Assembly (NCBI RefSeq): GCF_900215505.1
Contig: NZ_LT907844.1
Location: 310,001 to 374,000 of the forward strand
DNA length: 64,000 bases
Reading direction: 5' to 3'
Origin: Cohaesibacter sp. ES.047
GTDB taxonomy: Bacteria > Pseudomonadota > Alphaproteobacteria > Rhizobiales > Cohaesibacteraceae
Of this stretch, positions 55,989-64,000 are shown piece after piece (the stretch's first letter is position 1; every line of letters starts with the position of its first letter). The position numbers and the translations under genes are program-made. The notes below the pieces were generated by a model. It made no database searches and was not told the DNA's origin. It was given only the letters and a program-made list of their open reading frames with translations.

Positions 55989-56420
55989 TTAGGGGAAAAG
56001 ATTGTACTTACCCCAGTCATTCCTTGGGATCTTGTCGCCCTTGCTAAAATCGAACTCGACGATCTCCATGCGGTCTGCGCTGGTGGTGCAGCTGTAGCTC
56101 AGGCGATACCAGACACCAGCCTTGCGATAAGCCGCCCCGGGCGCATCGAGATGATTGCCTTTATAGTGCATCGGCTCGAAGGTGTAGGCAACCACGCGGT
56201 CTGCGTTGAGCTTGGCCAGCGTTTCCAGCTCGCAGCGCTGGATGAGCTGTTCGGACGGCTCCATATCCTTAAGCGCGGCGAGCTCGCGCTTGTGCAGCCC
56301 CCGAGCATCGACTGACTGGCTCAATGCCACAAGGGACACGAGTGAGAGGGCCAGAAGAGACAGTGTCAGGCGGGAAAGGGGCATTAGGGAAGAGGATAGA
56401 ATGCTGATTTGGTGTTTCAT
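55989..56420 (-). CDS. DUF930 domain-containing secreted protein
   Basis: 143 residues. A signal-like N-terminus (LTLSLLALSLVSLVALSQSVDA) precedes LKDMEPSEQLIQRCELETLAKL, ADRVVAYTFEPMHYKGNHLDAPGAAYRKAGVWYRLSYSCTT and FDFSKGDKIPRNDW. These match DUF930, a rhizobial family of periplasmic or exported proteins of unknown function. Two Cys (in QRCELE and SYSCTT) could form a disulfide. It stands alone. An ATG occurs at 56420 and further in-frame ones downstream; no clear ribosome site was found. Confidence 0.83.
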   Translation of the reverse strand: MKHQISILSSSLMPLSRLTLSLLALSLVSLVALSQSVDARGLHKRELAALKDMEPSEQLIQRCELETLAKLNADRVVAYTFEPMHYKGNHLDAPGAAYRKAGVWYRLSYSCTTSADRMEIVEFDFSKGDKIPRNDWGKYNLFP

Positions 56421-56821
56421 TGTGCCTCAATATCGCGTCGCAGGCGGGTCTGCAAGCTGAGATCTGGTATCGGAGCCCATCGGAGGATACAAGCCGCTGA
56501 TGCTCAGTTCGGATTTTGGACCATGGACGTATCGGCACAAGGGGCTGCTGTCTTTGACGTCGGTCAGTTGCCTTGAAAGCGGGTGTCGGTCATCCACCAC
56601 GGACTTGGCCTGGCTCGGATTTGGCTTGGCTCGGATTTGACTTGGCCGAAGCCCGGACCGCTGCCGTTGATCCGGCAGCTTTATGCCCCCCGAATGCGGT
56701 AAAAATTTGGCTAGAAACAACTGCAACGCCTCTCGGCAGCAAAAACTGTTAAGCAACTAATAATTGAACAGGAGACGTGCTATACTAATATTCAAATGGA
56801 AACGGAAAATGGAAACTTGGA
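56421..56821. other. Intergenic stretch with short tandem repeats
   Basis: About 400 bp. It holds two copies of TTGGCTCGGATTTG(G/A) in tandem around 56608-56645, with a truncated third. No gene is supported. The right third becomes AT-rich, leading into the AT-rich HAD gene. Confidence 0.5.
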
Positions 56822-57652
56822 ATGACAAGTTCAACTCGCTGCGCGATTATTTATGATTTCGATGGAACTTTGGCAAAGGGAAACCTGCAAGAAACCAGTT
56901 TCATTCCGGAAGTTGGTCTAACGAAAGAAGAGTTTTGGTCAGAAGTTAAATCTCGCACAAAAGCTAACGATGCAGATGAAATATTGGTCTATATGCAATT
57001 GATGCTCGAACTGTCGGCATCTAATAACAAACCTCTCACAAAGTCGATGCTAAGTAATCATGGACAGGCTGCCCAGCTTTTCCCAGGTCTCAGCGACAAA
57101 ACTTGGTTCAAGAGAATTAATCAGCATGCGAAGAAACTAAACCTATCTTTAGAGCACTATATTATTTCGTCTGGAATCGACGAAATGATTGACGGCTGCT
57201 CAATAAGAGATTGCTTTACTAAAATATTCGCCTCTAAGTTTATTTATGAATCAGAGAAAGCTGTTTGGCCCGGAGCAGGAATTAATTACACAACGAAAAC
57301 ACAATATTTATTTCGCATCAACAAAGGCATCAATAATCACTGGGACAATACTACCATAAATAGCTACATTCCTGAACCAGAAAGACCTATTCCTTTTGAG
57401 CATATGGTCTTTCTGGGTGATGGAGATACAGACATTCCTACTATGAAAATGTTGACCTATAAGGGAGGTAACTCAATAGCTGTTTATGATGAGAGCAAGA
57501 ATTCAAGAGATCTAGACAAAATCCATACATTGATTTCTGACGGGAGAGTAAATTTTATTGCTCCCGCAAACTATAAAGAGCATTCTTCTCTAGACATAAT
57601 TGTAAAAGGCATCATCGGCAGGATAGCTCGGCAACAGGGTTATCGTCCATAA
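56822..57652 (+). CDS. HAD family hydrolase (phosphatase), AT-rich, probably acquired
   Basis: 276 residues. HAD motifs: I in YDFDGTLAKG (Asp12 and Asp14), II in HYIISSGIDE, III Lys in SEKAVWPG, IV in VFLGDGDTDIPTMKML. A helical cap lies between motifs I and II. Substrate unknown. Codon use is far more AT-rich than the neighbours (for example many AAA, AAT, TTA, ATA codons), and so is the sequence just upstream, which suggests recent transfer. The stop is seven bases from polA, whose convergent stop is at 57660. AAACTTGGA precedes the ATG. Confidence 0.85.
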   Translation: MTSSTRCAIIYDFDGTLAKGNLQETSFIPEVGLTKEEFWSEVKSRTKANDADEILVYMQLMLELSASNNKPLTKSMLSNHGQAAQLFPGLSDKTWFKRINQHAKKLNLSLEHYIISSGIDEMIDGCSIRDCFTKIFASKFIYESEKAVWPGAGINYTTKTQYLFRINKGINNHWDNTTINSYIPEPERPIPFEHMVFLGDGDTDIPTMKMLTYKGGNSIAVYDESKNSRDLDKIHTLISDGRVNFIAPANYKEHSSLDIIVKGIIGRIARQQGYRP

Positions 57653-57659
57653 TTCCCCC

Positions 57660-60545
57660 TCAATGCGCCTCGTCCCAGTTGTCGGCGGCTTCGGCGTCGA
57701 CTTTCAGGGGGACCGAAAGCTGGAGCGTTGGCATGGGGGCGTCGATCATGATTTTCTGCACCAGCGGGATCGTTGCCTCAACCTCGCCTTCGGGCACTTC
57801 AAAAATCAATTCATCGTGCACCTGAAGCAGCATCTGGGCGCTGAGCTTTGAGGCTTCCAGCGCGTCGTCCATGCGGATCATGGCGCGGCGCAGGATGTCG
57901 GCTGCCGAGCCCTGAATGGGGGCGTTGATGGCGGCGCGCTCCTGGAACGACTTCATGTTGGGATTTTTGGAATTGATCTCCGGATAGTGGATCTTGCGGC
58001 CAAAGATGGTTTCCACATAGCCATGCTCGCGGGCCTGTTTCTTGGTCTCTTCCATATAGTCGCGGATACCGGGGAAGCGCTCGAAATAGGTGTCGATATA
58101 CTCCTTGGCCTCGGTGCGCGAAATGCCAAGCTGGTTGGCAAGACCAAAGGCCGAGATGCCATAGATGATGCCGAAGTTGATCGCCTTGGCGCGGCGGCGG
58201 GTGGCCGAATCCATGCCCTCGATGGGCACGTTGAACATTTCCGACGCCGTCATGGCATGAATGTCCTGTCCGTCCTCGAAGGCTTTTTTCAGTTGCTCGA
58301 TCCCGGCGATATGGGCGAGCACCCGCAACTCGATCTGGCTATAGTCGGCCGAGATCAGTTTTTGGCCCGGTGTGGCGACAAAGGCGGTGCGGATTTTGCG
58401 CCCTTCCTGCGTGCGAACCGGAATGTTCTGCAGGTTCGGATCAGACGATGAGAGCCGCCCCGTGCTGGTTGCCGCCAGTGAATAGGAGGTGTGAACCCGC
58501 TTTGTCTCAGGATTGATGAAGGTTGGCAGCGCGTCGGTGTAGGTGCTCTTGAGCTTGGAAAGCTGGCGCCAGTCGACGACTTTGCGCGGCAGTTCGTGGC
58601 CCGTGGCGGCGAGGTCTTCGAGTACGCCAGCCGAGGTCGACCAGGCACCGGTCTTGGTCTTCTTGCCACCGGGCAGGCCCTGTTCGCCAAACAGGATATC
58701 GCCCAACTGCTTGGGGCTGCCAATATTGAAAGGCTTGCCCGCGAGGGTATGGATTTCCTCCTCCAGCGCGGCCATCCCTTGGGCAAAGGTGCCGGACAGG
58801 CGCGACAGGATCTGGCGGTCCACCGAAATGCCGCGGCGCTCCATCTTGGTCAGGACAGGAAGCAATGGACGCTCAAGGCGCTCATAGACGCGGGTCATCC
58901 GGTCGGCAGCAAGGCGCGGCTTCAGCACCATCCAGAGGCGCAGGGTGACGTCGGCATCCTCGGCGGCATAGGCGGTGGCCTTGTCGATGGCGATCTTGTC
59001 AAAGGTGAGTTGGTTCTTGCCGCTACCCGCCACTTCCTTGAAGGGGATTGGCTGGTGGCCGAGCCAGAGGTCGGACAGCTCATCCATGCCGTGGCCATGC
59101 TTGCCCGCGTCGAGTGCATAGGATAGCAGCATGGTGTCATCAAAGGGCGCGAGATCGATGTCGTAGCGACTGAGCAGCAGGGTGTCATATTTGAGATTCT
59201 GCCCGATCTTGAGGATGGTGGGATCCTCGAGCAGGGATTTGAGCATGGCGAGTGCATCATCAAAGGCAATCTGGCCCTCGGCGCGGCCACCTCCGAACAT
59301 GTCGCCGTCACCCACTGTGTGATCGAGCGGGATGTAACAGGCCTTGCCCGGCTCGGTCGCGAGCGACACGCCGACCAGTTTGGCCTGCATGGCATCAAGG
59401 CTGTTGGTCTCGGTGTCGACAGACACATGGCCGATGCGCTTGGCCTCATCGAGCCAGACTTGCAGCTCGTCTGTGGTGGTAACGGTCTGATAGGCGTCCC
59501 GGTCGATGGGTAGAGCGGCCACGTCGGCGGCAATCTTGGCCGCCAGATGGGCCGGTGTTTTCAGACCATCATCCGCGTCTTCAGCCTTTTCGGCCTTTTC
59601 GGGTGCTTCCCAGCCGACGATTTCCAGCGCGCATGGTTCGACCACATCCGCCTCGGTCTCGGTCGCCTCGGCAACGCGGCGGGTCAGCGAGGTAAATTGC
59701 ATCGTCTTGAGAAAGGAGACGATCTTGACGCCGTCCAGATCGCAGCAGACCAGATCATCGATACCGAGCGGCAGCGGCACATCGCGCTTGAGATAGACCA
59801 ACTCTTTGGAAATCCGAGCCTGATCGGCAAATTCGATGAGGTTTTCGCGCCGCTTCTTCTGTTTGATGCCGTCGGCTTGGGCCAGCAGGGTTTCCAGATC
59901 ACCATAATCATTGATCAGCTGGGCTGCGGTCTTGATGCCAATGCCGGGCACGCCGGGGATGTTGTCGACCGAATCGCCCGCCAGCGATTGCACCTCGACC
60001 ACCTTGTCAGGCGCGACGCCGAACTTGGCCAGCACCTCCTCCTCGTTAATCACCTTGTTCTTCATGGTATCGACCATCAGCACGCCGGGCCGGACGAGCT
60101 GCATCAGATCCTTGTCCGAGCCGATGATGGTGACATCCGCACCCGCTTCCAGCGCACGCTCGGAATAGGTGGCGATGATATCATCGGCCTCATAGCCTTC
60201 AAGCTCGATGCAGGCGATGTTGAAGGCCCGGACGGCATCGCGGATGAGGCCGAACTGCGGGATAAGATCTTCCGGTGCTGGTGGCCGGTGGGCCTTGTAT
60301 TGCTCATAGATATCGCTGCGGAAAGTCTTGCCCTTGGCGTCGAAAATCACTGCCATGTGGGTGGGGGTGACCCCGGCGAGCCCGTTGTCGCCCTCCTGCA
60401 TCAGCTTCCAGAGCATGTTGCAAAAGCCGGAAACCGCGCCGATCGGTAGCCCATCGCTCTTGCGGGTCAGCGGCGGCAGCGCGTGGTAGGCGCGGAAAAT
60501 ATAGGACGAGCCGTCAACCAGAAAGAGATGCGGTTTTTGTGCCAT
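57660..60545 (-). CDS. polA: DNA polymerase I
   Basis: 961 residues. Three domains: 5' nuclease (LFLVDGSSYIFRAYHALP; ELEGYEADDIIATYS; GDSVDNIPGVPGIGIKTA), 3'-5' exonuclease with the DTE-type motif VSVDTETNSLD and TLLLSYALDAGKHGH, and polymerase (ISADYSQIELRVLAHI; RRRAKAINFGIIYGISAFGLA; LLQVHDELIFEVP). Catalytic Asp residues of motifs A and C (DYSQ, HDE) are present. The proofreading domain keeps its acidic residues, unlike those of some firmicutes. ATG 60545 follows AAGGACATCC; the longer frame begins at 60593. Confidence 0.97.
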   Translation of the reverse strand: MAQKPHLFLVDGSSYIFRAYHALPPLTRKSDGLPIGAVSGFCNMLWKLMQEGDNGLAGVTPTHMAVIFDAKGKTFRSDIYEQYKAHRPPAPEDLIPQFGLIRDAVRAFNIACIELEGYEADDIIATYSERALEAGADVTIIGSDKDLMQLVRPGVLMVDTMKNKVINEEEVLAKFGVAPDKVVEVQSLAGDSVDNIPGVPGIGIKTAAQLINDYGDLETLLAQADGIKQKKRRENLIEFADQARISKELVYLKRDVPLPLGIDDLVCCDLDGVKIVSFLKTMQFTSLTRRVAEATETEADVVEPCALEIVGWEAPEKAEKAEDADDGLKTPAHLAAKIAADVAALPIDRDAYQTVTTTDELQVWLDEAKRIGHVSVDTETNSLDAMQAKLVGVSLATEPGKACYIPLDHTVGDGDMFGGGRAEGQIAFDDALAMLKSLLEDPTILKIGQNLKYDTLLLSRYDIDLAPFDDTMLLSYALDAGKHGHGMDELSDLWLGHQPIPFKEVAGSGKNQLTFDKIAIDKATAYAAEDADVTLRLWMVLKPRLAADRMTRVYERLERPLLPVLTKMERRGISVDRQILSRLSGTFAQGMAALEEEIHTLAGKPFNIGSPKQLGDILFGEQGLPGGKKTKTGAWSTSAGVLEDLAATGHELPRKVVDWRQLSKLKSTYTDALPTFINPETKRVHTSYSLAATSTGRLSSSDPNLQNIPVRTQEGRKIRTAFVATPGQKLISADYSQIELRVLAHIAGIEQLKKAFEDGQDIHAMTASEMFNVPIEGMDSATRRRAKAINFGIIYGISAFGLANQLGISRTEAKEYIDTYFERFPGIRDYMEETKKQAREHGYVETIFGRKIHYPEINSKNPNMKSFQERAAINAPIQGSAADILRRAMIRMDDALEASKLSAQMLLQVHDELIFEVPEGEVEATIPLVQKIMIDAPMPTLQLSVPLKVDAEAADNWDEAH

Positions 60546-60648
60546 TGGATGTCCTTCGTCGCTCTGCCGGTTGTTCACCGGATATGTGAACAAACCATGA
60601 TCATGATTGGCTCAGACCTTAGCCAACGACGGGGGGAAAGAAAAGACC

Positions 60649-60687
60649 AAAAACAAAAAGCCCCGCATGCCGGACGGCACGGGGGCT
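60649..60687 (-). terminator. Rho-independent terminator of the acyltransferase gene
   Basis: On the minus strand GCCCCCGTGCCG pairs with GGCATGCGGGGC (one mismatch) around TCC and is followed by TTTTTGTTTTT. It lies 30 bp downstream of the acyltransferase stop. Confidence 0.85.
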
Positions 60688-60716
60688 TGAGAGGTTAGGC
60701 AGATGGCCGCAGTGAT

Positions 60717-61766
60717 TTATTCGGCTGGAACCATTTCCACACGGCGCAGTCTCAACCGGGCCCACTCGGGCCGCACATAAAGAAAAGTTCCGATCTTCAG
60801 GCGCTTGACCGCTTCAAACATCACAATCGCACCGGCAATCGCTGTCAGGGATACCAGAAAGGCGATGGTGCCGACATCGATCACATCGGTAAAGCGGGAG
60901 AGCGCAAGACGGGACACGCCCATGGGCAGGAAAAAGCCCAGATAGATCGGCAGGGACCGCTGGCCACAGAACCGCAGGAGGTGCGCCGGGGTTCCGGCAA
61001 GGCCGCTCTTGGGCACTATCGCGATCAGACCGATCACCGCCACGAAGCCCAACACGCCCATCAGTATGGTCACCGGCAGGATGTCACCATAGCCGAGATA
61101 GACGACTGCGCCATTCACACCGGCCCAAAGCGACAGTCCCGCAAACACCGTGTATCGATTCCGGTCTGCTGCTCCGGCGAGGGAGAACCACAGGTCCCGC
61201 CCAAAATGCCCGGCCAGAAAGAAGACGTAATATTTCGAGAAGAAATCGACGACATTGATGCCGGTGTGCGTGAGATAGGCCTTGCAGGCAATGGCGATGA
61301 CAAATTGCGCCAGCATTGGTACGGGCTTCGTGACACGCAGCACGAGAAAATAGATCGGCAACAGATAGATGAACCAGAGCAGACCGAAAGGCTGGACGAA
61401 GGACGCGATATAGTAGGAGAGTGTGCCCTCTGATCCCAATGTCTGGATGAAGAAGGGCGTCTTGAAGATGAACTGGATCGTCATCCAGATCACATAGAAA
61501 TAGGCGAAGTGGACAAACTTGCTGTCAAGGAACGTGCGCCAGTCCTTGGAAATGGCGTTGGCCGCGAACAGCCCCGCAACAGCAAAGAACACAGGCATCC
61601 GGAAAGGCGTTGCAAAGGCGAGCACGTGATGCATCCAGCCTTCGCTGTCGAAATGAAGCTCGACCCCTCCGGTAGAATGCATGATAACCACGAGCAAAAT
61701 GGTGAGGCCCTTGGCAAGGTCAATCCACTCGATTCGCTGCTTGTTTGCTACTGGCTGTTGCGCCAT
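60717..61766 (-). CDS. Acyltransferase family 3 membrane protein
   Basis: 349 residues with about ten transmembrane helices. The family motif RIEWIDLAKGLTILLVVIMHSTGG at the start holds the conserved His, and MPVFFAVAGLFAANAI follows. Such proteins transfer acyl or succinyl groups to extracytoplasmic polysaccharides or glucans (OpgC/OafA-like). Target unknown. ATG 61766 follows GGACGGAGCC; the open frame extends to 61841. It is monocistronic with its own terminator. A TCACAT/ATGTGA palindrome lies about 150 bp upstream. Confidence 0.88.
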   Translation of the reverse strand: MAQQPVANKQRIEWIDLAKGLTILLVVIMHSTGGVELHFDSEGWMHHVLAFATPFRMPVFFAVAGLFAANAISKDWRTFLDSKFVHFAYFYVIWMTIQFIFKTPFFIQTLGSEGTLSYYIASFVQPFGLLWFIYLLPIYFLVLRVTKPVPMLAQFVIAIACKAYLTHTGINVVDFFSKYYVFFLAGHFGRDLWFSLAGAADRNRYTVFAGLSLWAGVNGAVVYLGYGDILPVTILMGVLGFVAVIGLIAIVPKSGLAGTPAHLLRFCGQRSLPIYLGFFLPMGVSRLALSRFTDVIDVGTIAFLVSLTAIAGAIVMFEAVKRLKIGTFLYVRPEWARLRLRRVEMVPAE

Positions 61767-62202
61767 TTCCCGGCTCCGTCCTTTTCTTAGGAATTTCGTT
61801 CCAAATTTAGTCATCGGTGCCACTATGATCGCGATGGACACACGAGTCCCACGCCATCCGTATTTAACCTTAACGCAATATCCAAGTATTTGATTTGTAA
61901 ATATTATTCCGACATCACATTGATGTGAGAGGGGAGCCGGTACGGGCAGTTTAGGTTAATGGCCTGTCGCATCTCATGCGTCTCGGGCGCTGATATGTGG
62001 ATGTTAACGGGCTTTTTGGGATCGCGCGGTTAATATTTTTGCCGAATCATTGCCCAGCTCCCTGAAAGTGCGGGGCGCTCACGAATTTGCCGTATTGTGG
62101 GGGCAAATCTCCCGCTGAAACCATCAGGATCCATGCCTTTGCCGCAGCCCAAACCCGAAGGCACACGGTAAAAGCACCAACCAAAGAGCCACCCGACAGC
62201 CC
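61767..62202. other. Divergent intergenic region between acyltransferase and PBP1 genes
   Basis: About 430 bp. At 61915-61928 there is a perfect dyad TCACAT-TG-ATGTGA, a possible regulatory site. No gene is supported. Confidence 0.5.
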
Positions 62203-64000
62203 ATGCCGCGTCAAACCCCTCCATCCCGCGCTCCCGGCGACATTCGCCTCAGCGAAGATGACCGCAGCCAACCTGCCCAGACCAAGAGACGGGCGAAAAA
62301 GCCGACCGGCGCAAAGAAAGGCGCTGGTGCAAAACGCACGCCTGCCAATGCCCGCAATGCAAAGAACGGCAATGGATCAGGCAATGGCGGAGGTCGTGGC
62401 AAGGGGCCTTCCAATGGATCTGGCAACGGCGGTCGCAGGAAAGGTGGTCGCAAACGGGGCCCCAAAAGCGGGTCGCTTCTGGGGCGCATGTTCCGTGTTG
62501 TTCGTGAGCTGGTCTACTGGCTGGTGATCGCCGGTCTTTGGGGCGGGATCATCGCGGGCTGCATCCTGTTGTGGTATGGCGCTCAATTGCCAAGATCGAC
62601 CGACTGGCGCATTCCTGATCGTCCGCCCAACATCCAGATCGTCTCTCTTGATGGGGCGCTTGTGGCCAACCGGGGCGAAACCGGCGGGCAGAAGGTGCGC
62701 ATCTCTTCGCTGCCGCCCTATCTCGTCGATGCGGTTGTCGCCATCGAGGACCATCGCTTCTATTCGCATTTCGGCTTTGATCCCATCGGCTTCACACGCG
62801 CCATGGTAACCAACATCGTTCGCGGGCGGTTGTCGCAGGGTGGCTCGACGCTGTCCCAGCAGCTTGCCAAGAACCTGTTCCTCGAGCACAAACGCACCAT
62901 TGAGCGCAAGGTGCAGGAGCTGATCCTCGCGATCTGGCTGGAAACCAAGTTCAGCAAGGACGAAATCCTCGAGATGTATCTCAACCGGGTCTATCTGGGC
63001 TCTGGTGCAACGGGGGTCGATGCGGCGGCCCGAACCTATTACAACAAGCCGGCCTCAATGCTGACCCTGTCGGAGGCTGCAACCATTGCCGGGCTCTTGA
63101 AGGCCCCGTCCCGTTTGGCGCCCAACCGGCACCCGAAGGCAGCCCGTGCGCGCGCCAAACTGGTCCTGGCGGCCATGGCGCGGGAAGGGTTCATCACGCC
63201 CGAAGAGCAAAAACTGGCGCTGACACAATCGGTCAACACCGTGGCGCGCCATCGGGCCAGTTCGCTCAATTATATCGCTGACTGGGTGATGGAGCAGGTG
63301 CCCGATCTGGTGGGGGACATGAAAGAGGATCTGATCGTCGAAACCACCATCGACATGCGCATGCAGACCCTTGCAGAAACCGCAATCGCCGATGCCATCG
63401 AGGATCAGGGCAAGAAATATGGCGTCAGTCAGGGAGCACTCGTCTCGGCGACGCCTGACGGCGCTGTGCGGGCAATGGTTGGTGGCAAATCCTATCGCGA
63501 AAGCCAGTTCAACCGTGCGGTCAATGCCAAGCGACAGCCGGGCAGCTCCTTCAAGCCGTTCGTCTATCTGGCGTCGCTGGAGCGCGGCAACCAGCCCAAC
63601 AGCCTGCGCGTTGACGAGCCGATTTCCTACAACGGCTGGACACCCCAGAATTACTCGAAAAAATACGTGGGTCAGATCACCCTGAGAAAGGCGCTGGCCC
63701 TTTCGATCAACACCATAGCGGCGCAGTTGACCTTCGAGGTCGGCCCGCAGCAGGTGGCCGAAGTGGCGCACCGGCTCGGCATCCATTCAAAGCTCAGTGA
63801 CAATCTGTCGATCGCTCTGGGAACGGCGGAAGTCTCACCGCTCGAGATGGTTGGCGCCTATCTGCCCTTTGCCAACGGTGGCATACGAGCCAATCCCTAT
63901 GTCATTCAGCGGATCGTCAACAAGGATGGCGAGGTTCTCTACCTCAAACCCAACATGCCCGGCCCTCGCGTGATCGAGCCGCAGATTTTGTCGATGATGA
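62203..64000 (+). CDS. Class A penicillin-binding protein 1 (transglycosylase/transpeptidase), 3' end beyond the window
   Basis: At least 599 residues, cut by the window edge. A basic, glycine/asparagine-rich cytoplasmic tail (residues about 1-105) precedes one membrane helix (LVYWLVIAGLWGGIIAGCILLW). The glycosyltransferase domain (GT51) has EDHRFYSHFG with the catalytic Glu (about 184), QGGSTLSQQLAKNLFL, and LEMYLNRVYLGSGATG. The transpeptidase domain shows SxxK in PGSSFKPF (about residue 448) and the SxN motif LSINTIA; the KTG motif would lie to the right of the window. ATG 62203 fits the family: this basic, low-complexity cytoplasmic tail is common in rhizobial PBP1. It builds and crosslinks peptidoglycan. 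Confidence 0.93.
   Translation, partial: MPRQTPPSRAPGDIRLSEDDRSQPAQTKRRAKKPTGAKKGAGAKRTPANARNAKNGNGSGNGGGRGKGPSNGSGNGGRRKGGRKRGPKSGSLLGRMFRVVRELVYWLVIAGLWGGIIAGCILLWYGAQLPRSTDWRIPDRPPNIQIVSLDGALVANRGETGGQKVRISSLPPYLVDAVVAIEDHRFYSHFGFDPIGFTRAMVTNIVRGRLSQGGSTLSQQLAKNLFLEHKRTIERKVQELILAIWLETKFSKDEILEMYLNRVYLGSGATGVDAAARTYYNKPASMLTLSEAATIAGLLKAPSRLAPNRHPKAARARAKLVLAAMAREGFITPEEQKLALTQSVNTVARHRASSLNYIADWVMEQVPDLVGDMKEDLIVETTIDMRMQTLAETAIADAIEDQGKKYGVSQGALVSATPDGAVRAMVGGKSYRESQFNRAVNAKRQPGSSFKPFVYLASLERGNQPNSLRVDEPISYNGWTPQNYSKKYVGQITLRKALALSINTIAAQLTFEVGPQQVAEVAHRLGIHSKLSDNLSIALGTAEVSPLEMVGAYLPFANGGIRANPYVIQRIVNKDGEVLYLKPNMPGPRVIEPQILSMM

Overview
The window looks like a chromosomal segment of a marine or soil alphaproteobacterium of the Hyphomicrobiales (Rhizobiales). 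The evidence is the ChvG/ChvI two-component pair beside HPr kinase, a mannose-type EIIA and HPr; RegB/RegA-type redox regulators; MmcB; a complex I NDUFA9-like protein; and BA14K, DUF930, DUF2852 and DUF2336 proteins. A Cohaesibacter-like genus is my guess only. The sequence is moderately GC-rich and mostly typical core genome.

Layout. 1-600: the 5' part of a DUF6538-type tyrosine recombinase, cut by the window edge, lies directly downstream of a tRNA-Leu(CAG) gene and marks the end of a probable genomic island extending to the left. 1048-14026: housekeeping and metabolic genes, including the NDUFA9-like protein, a GH20 hexosaminidase, RidA, a riboflavin transporter (ribN) behind a clear FMN riboswitch, a nitroreductase with a divergent HxlR regulator, PHA depolymerase, RegB/RegA, MmcB and a flavoprotein.

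14144-34795 is the most distinctive part. A RpfC-like hybrid kinase is co-transcribed with a REC-PAS-GGDEF-EAL protein. Next to them is a complete type I secretion set: TolC-like outer membrane protein, HlyD-like adaptor, and two overlapping ABC subunits whose nucleotide-binding motifs have decayed in different ways. Divergent from this is a 2268-residue VCBS/cadherin/RTX adhesin with seven nearly identical 591-bp repeats, followed by a DUF2336 gene. A plausible reading is a c-di-GMP-controlled adhesin export locus. An apparently intact IS630-family element (34831-35872) with TA target duplication and a frameshifted transposase follows.

36019-48910: a ProVWX-type betaine transporter; the chvI-chvG-hprK-EIIA-HPr block divergent from pckA; a GNAT acetyltransferase, methionine aminopeptidase and a BA14K protein. 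49012-57652: a choice-of-anchor I protein, a GT25 glycosyltransferase with a doubtful start at a C7 tract, a class II amidotransferase, DUF1801, a DMT exporter, a MarR-MATE operon with a clear palindrome, a DUF930 protein, and an AT-rich HAD phosphatase that looks acquired. 57660-64000: polA, an acyltransferase and the 5' part of a class A penicillin-binding protein cut by the right edge.

All function calls are from reading motifs and remembered family features; no database search was run.
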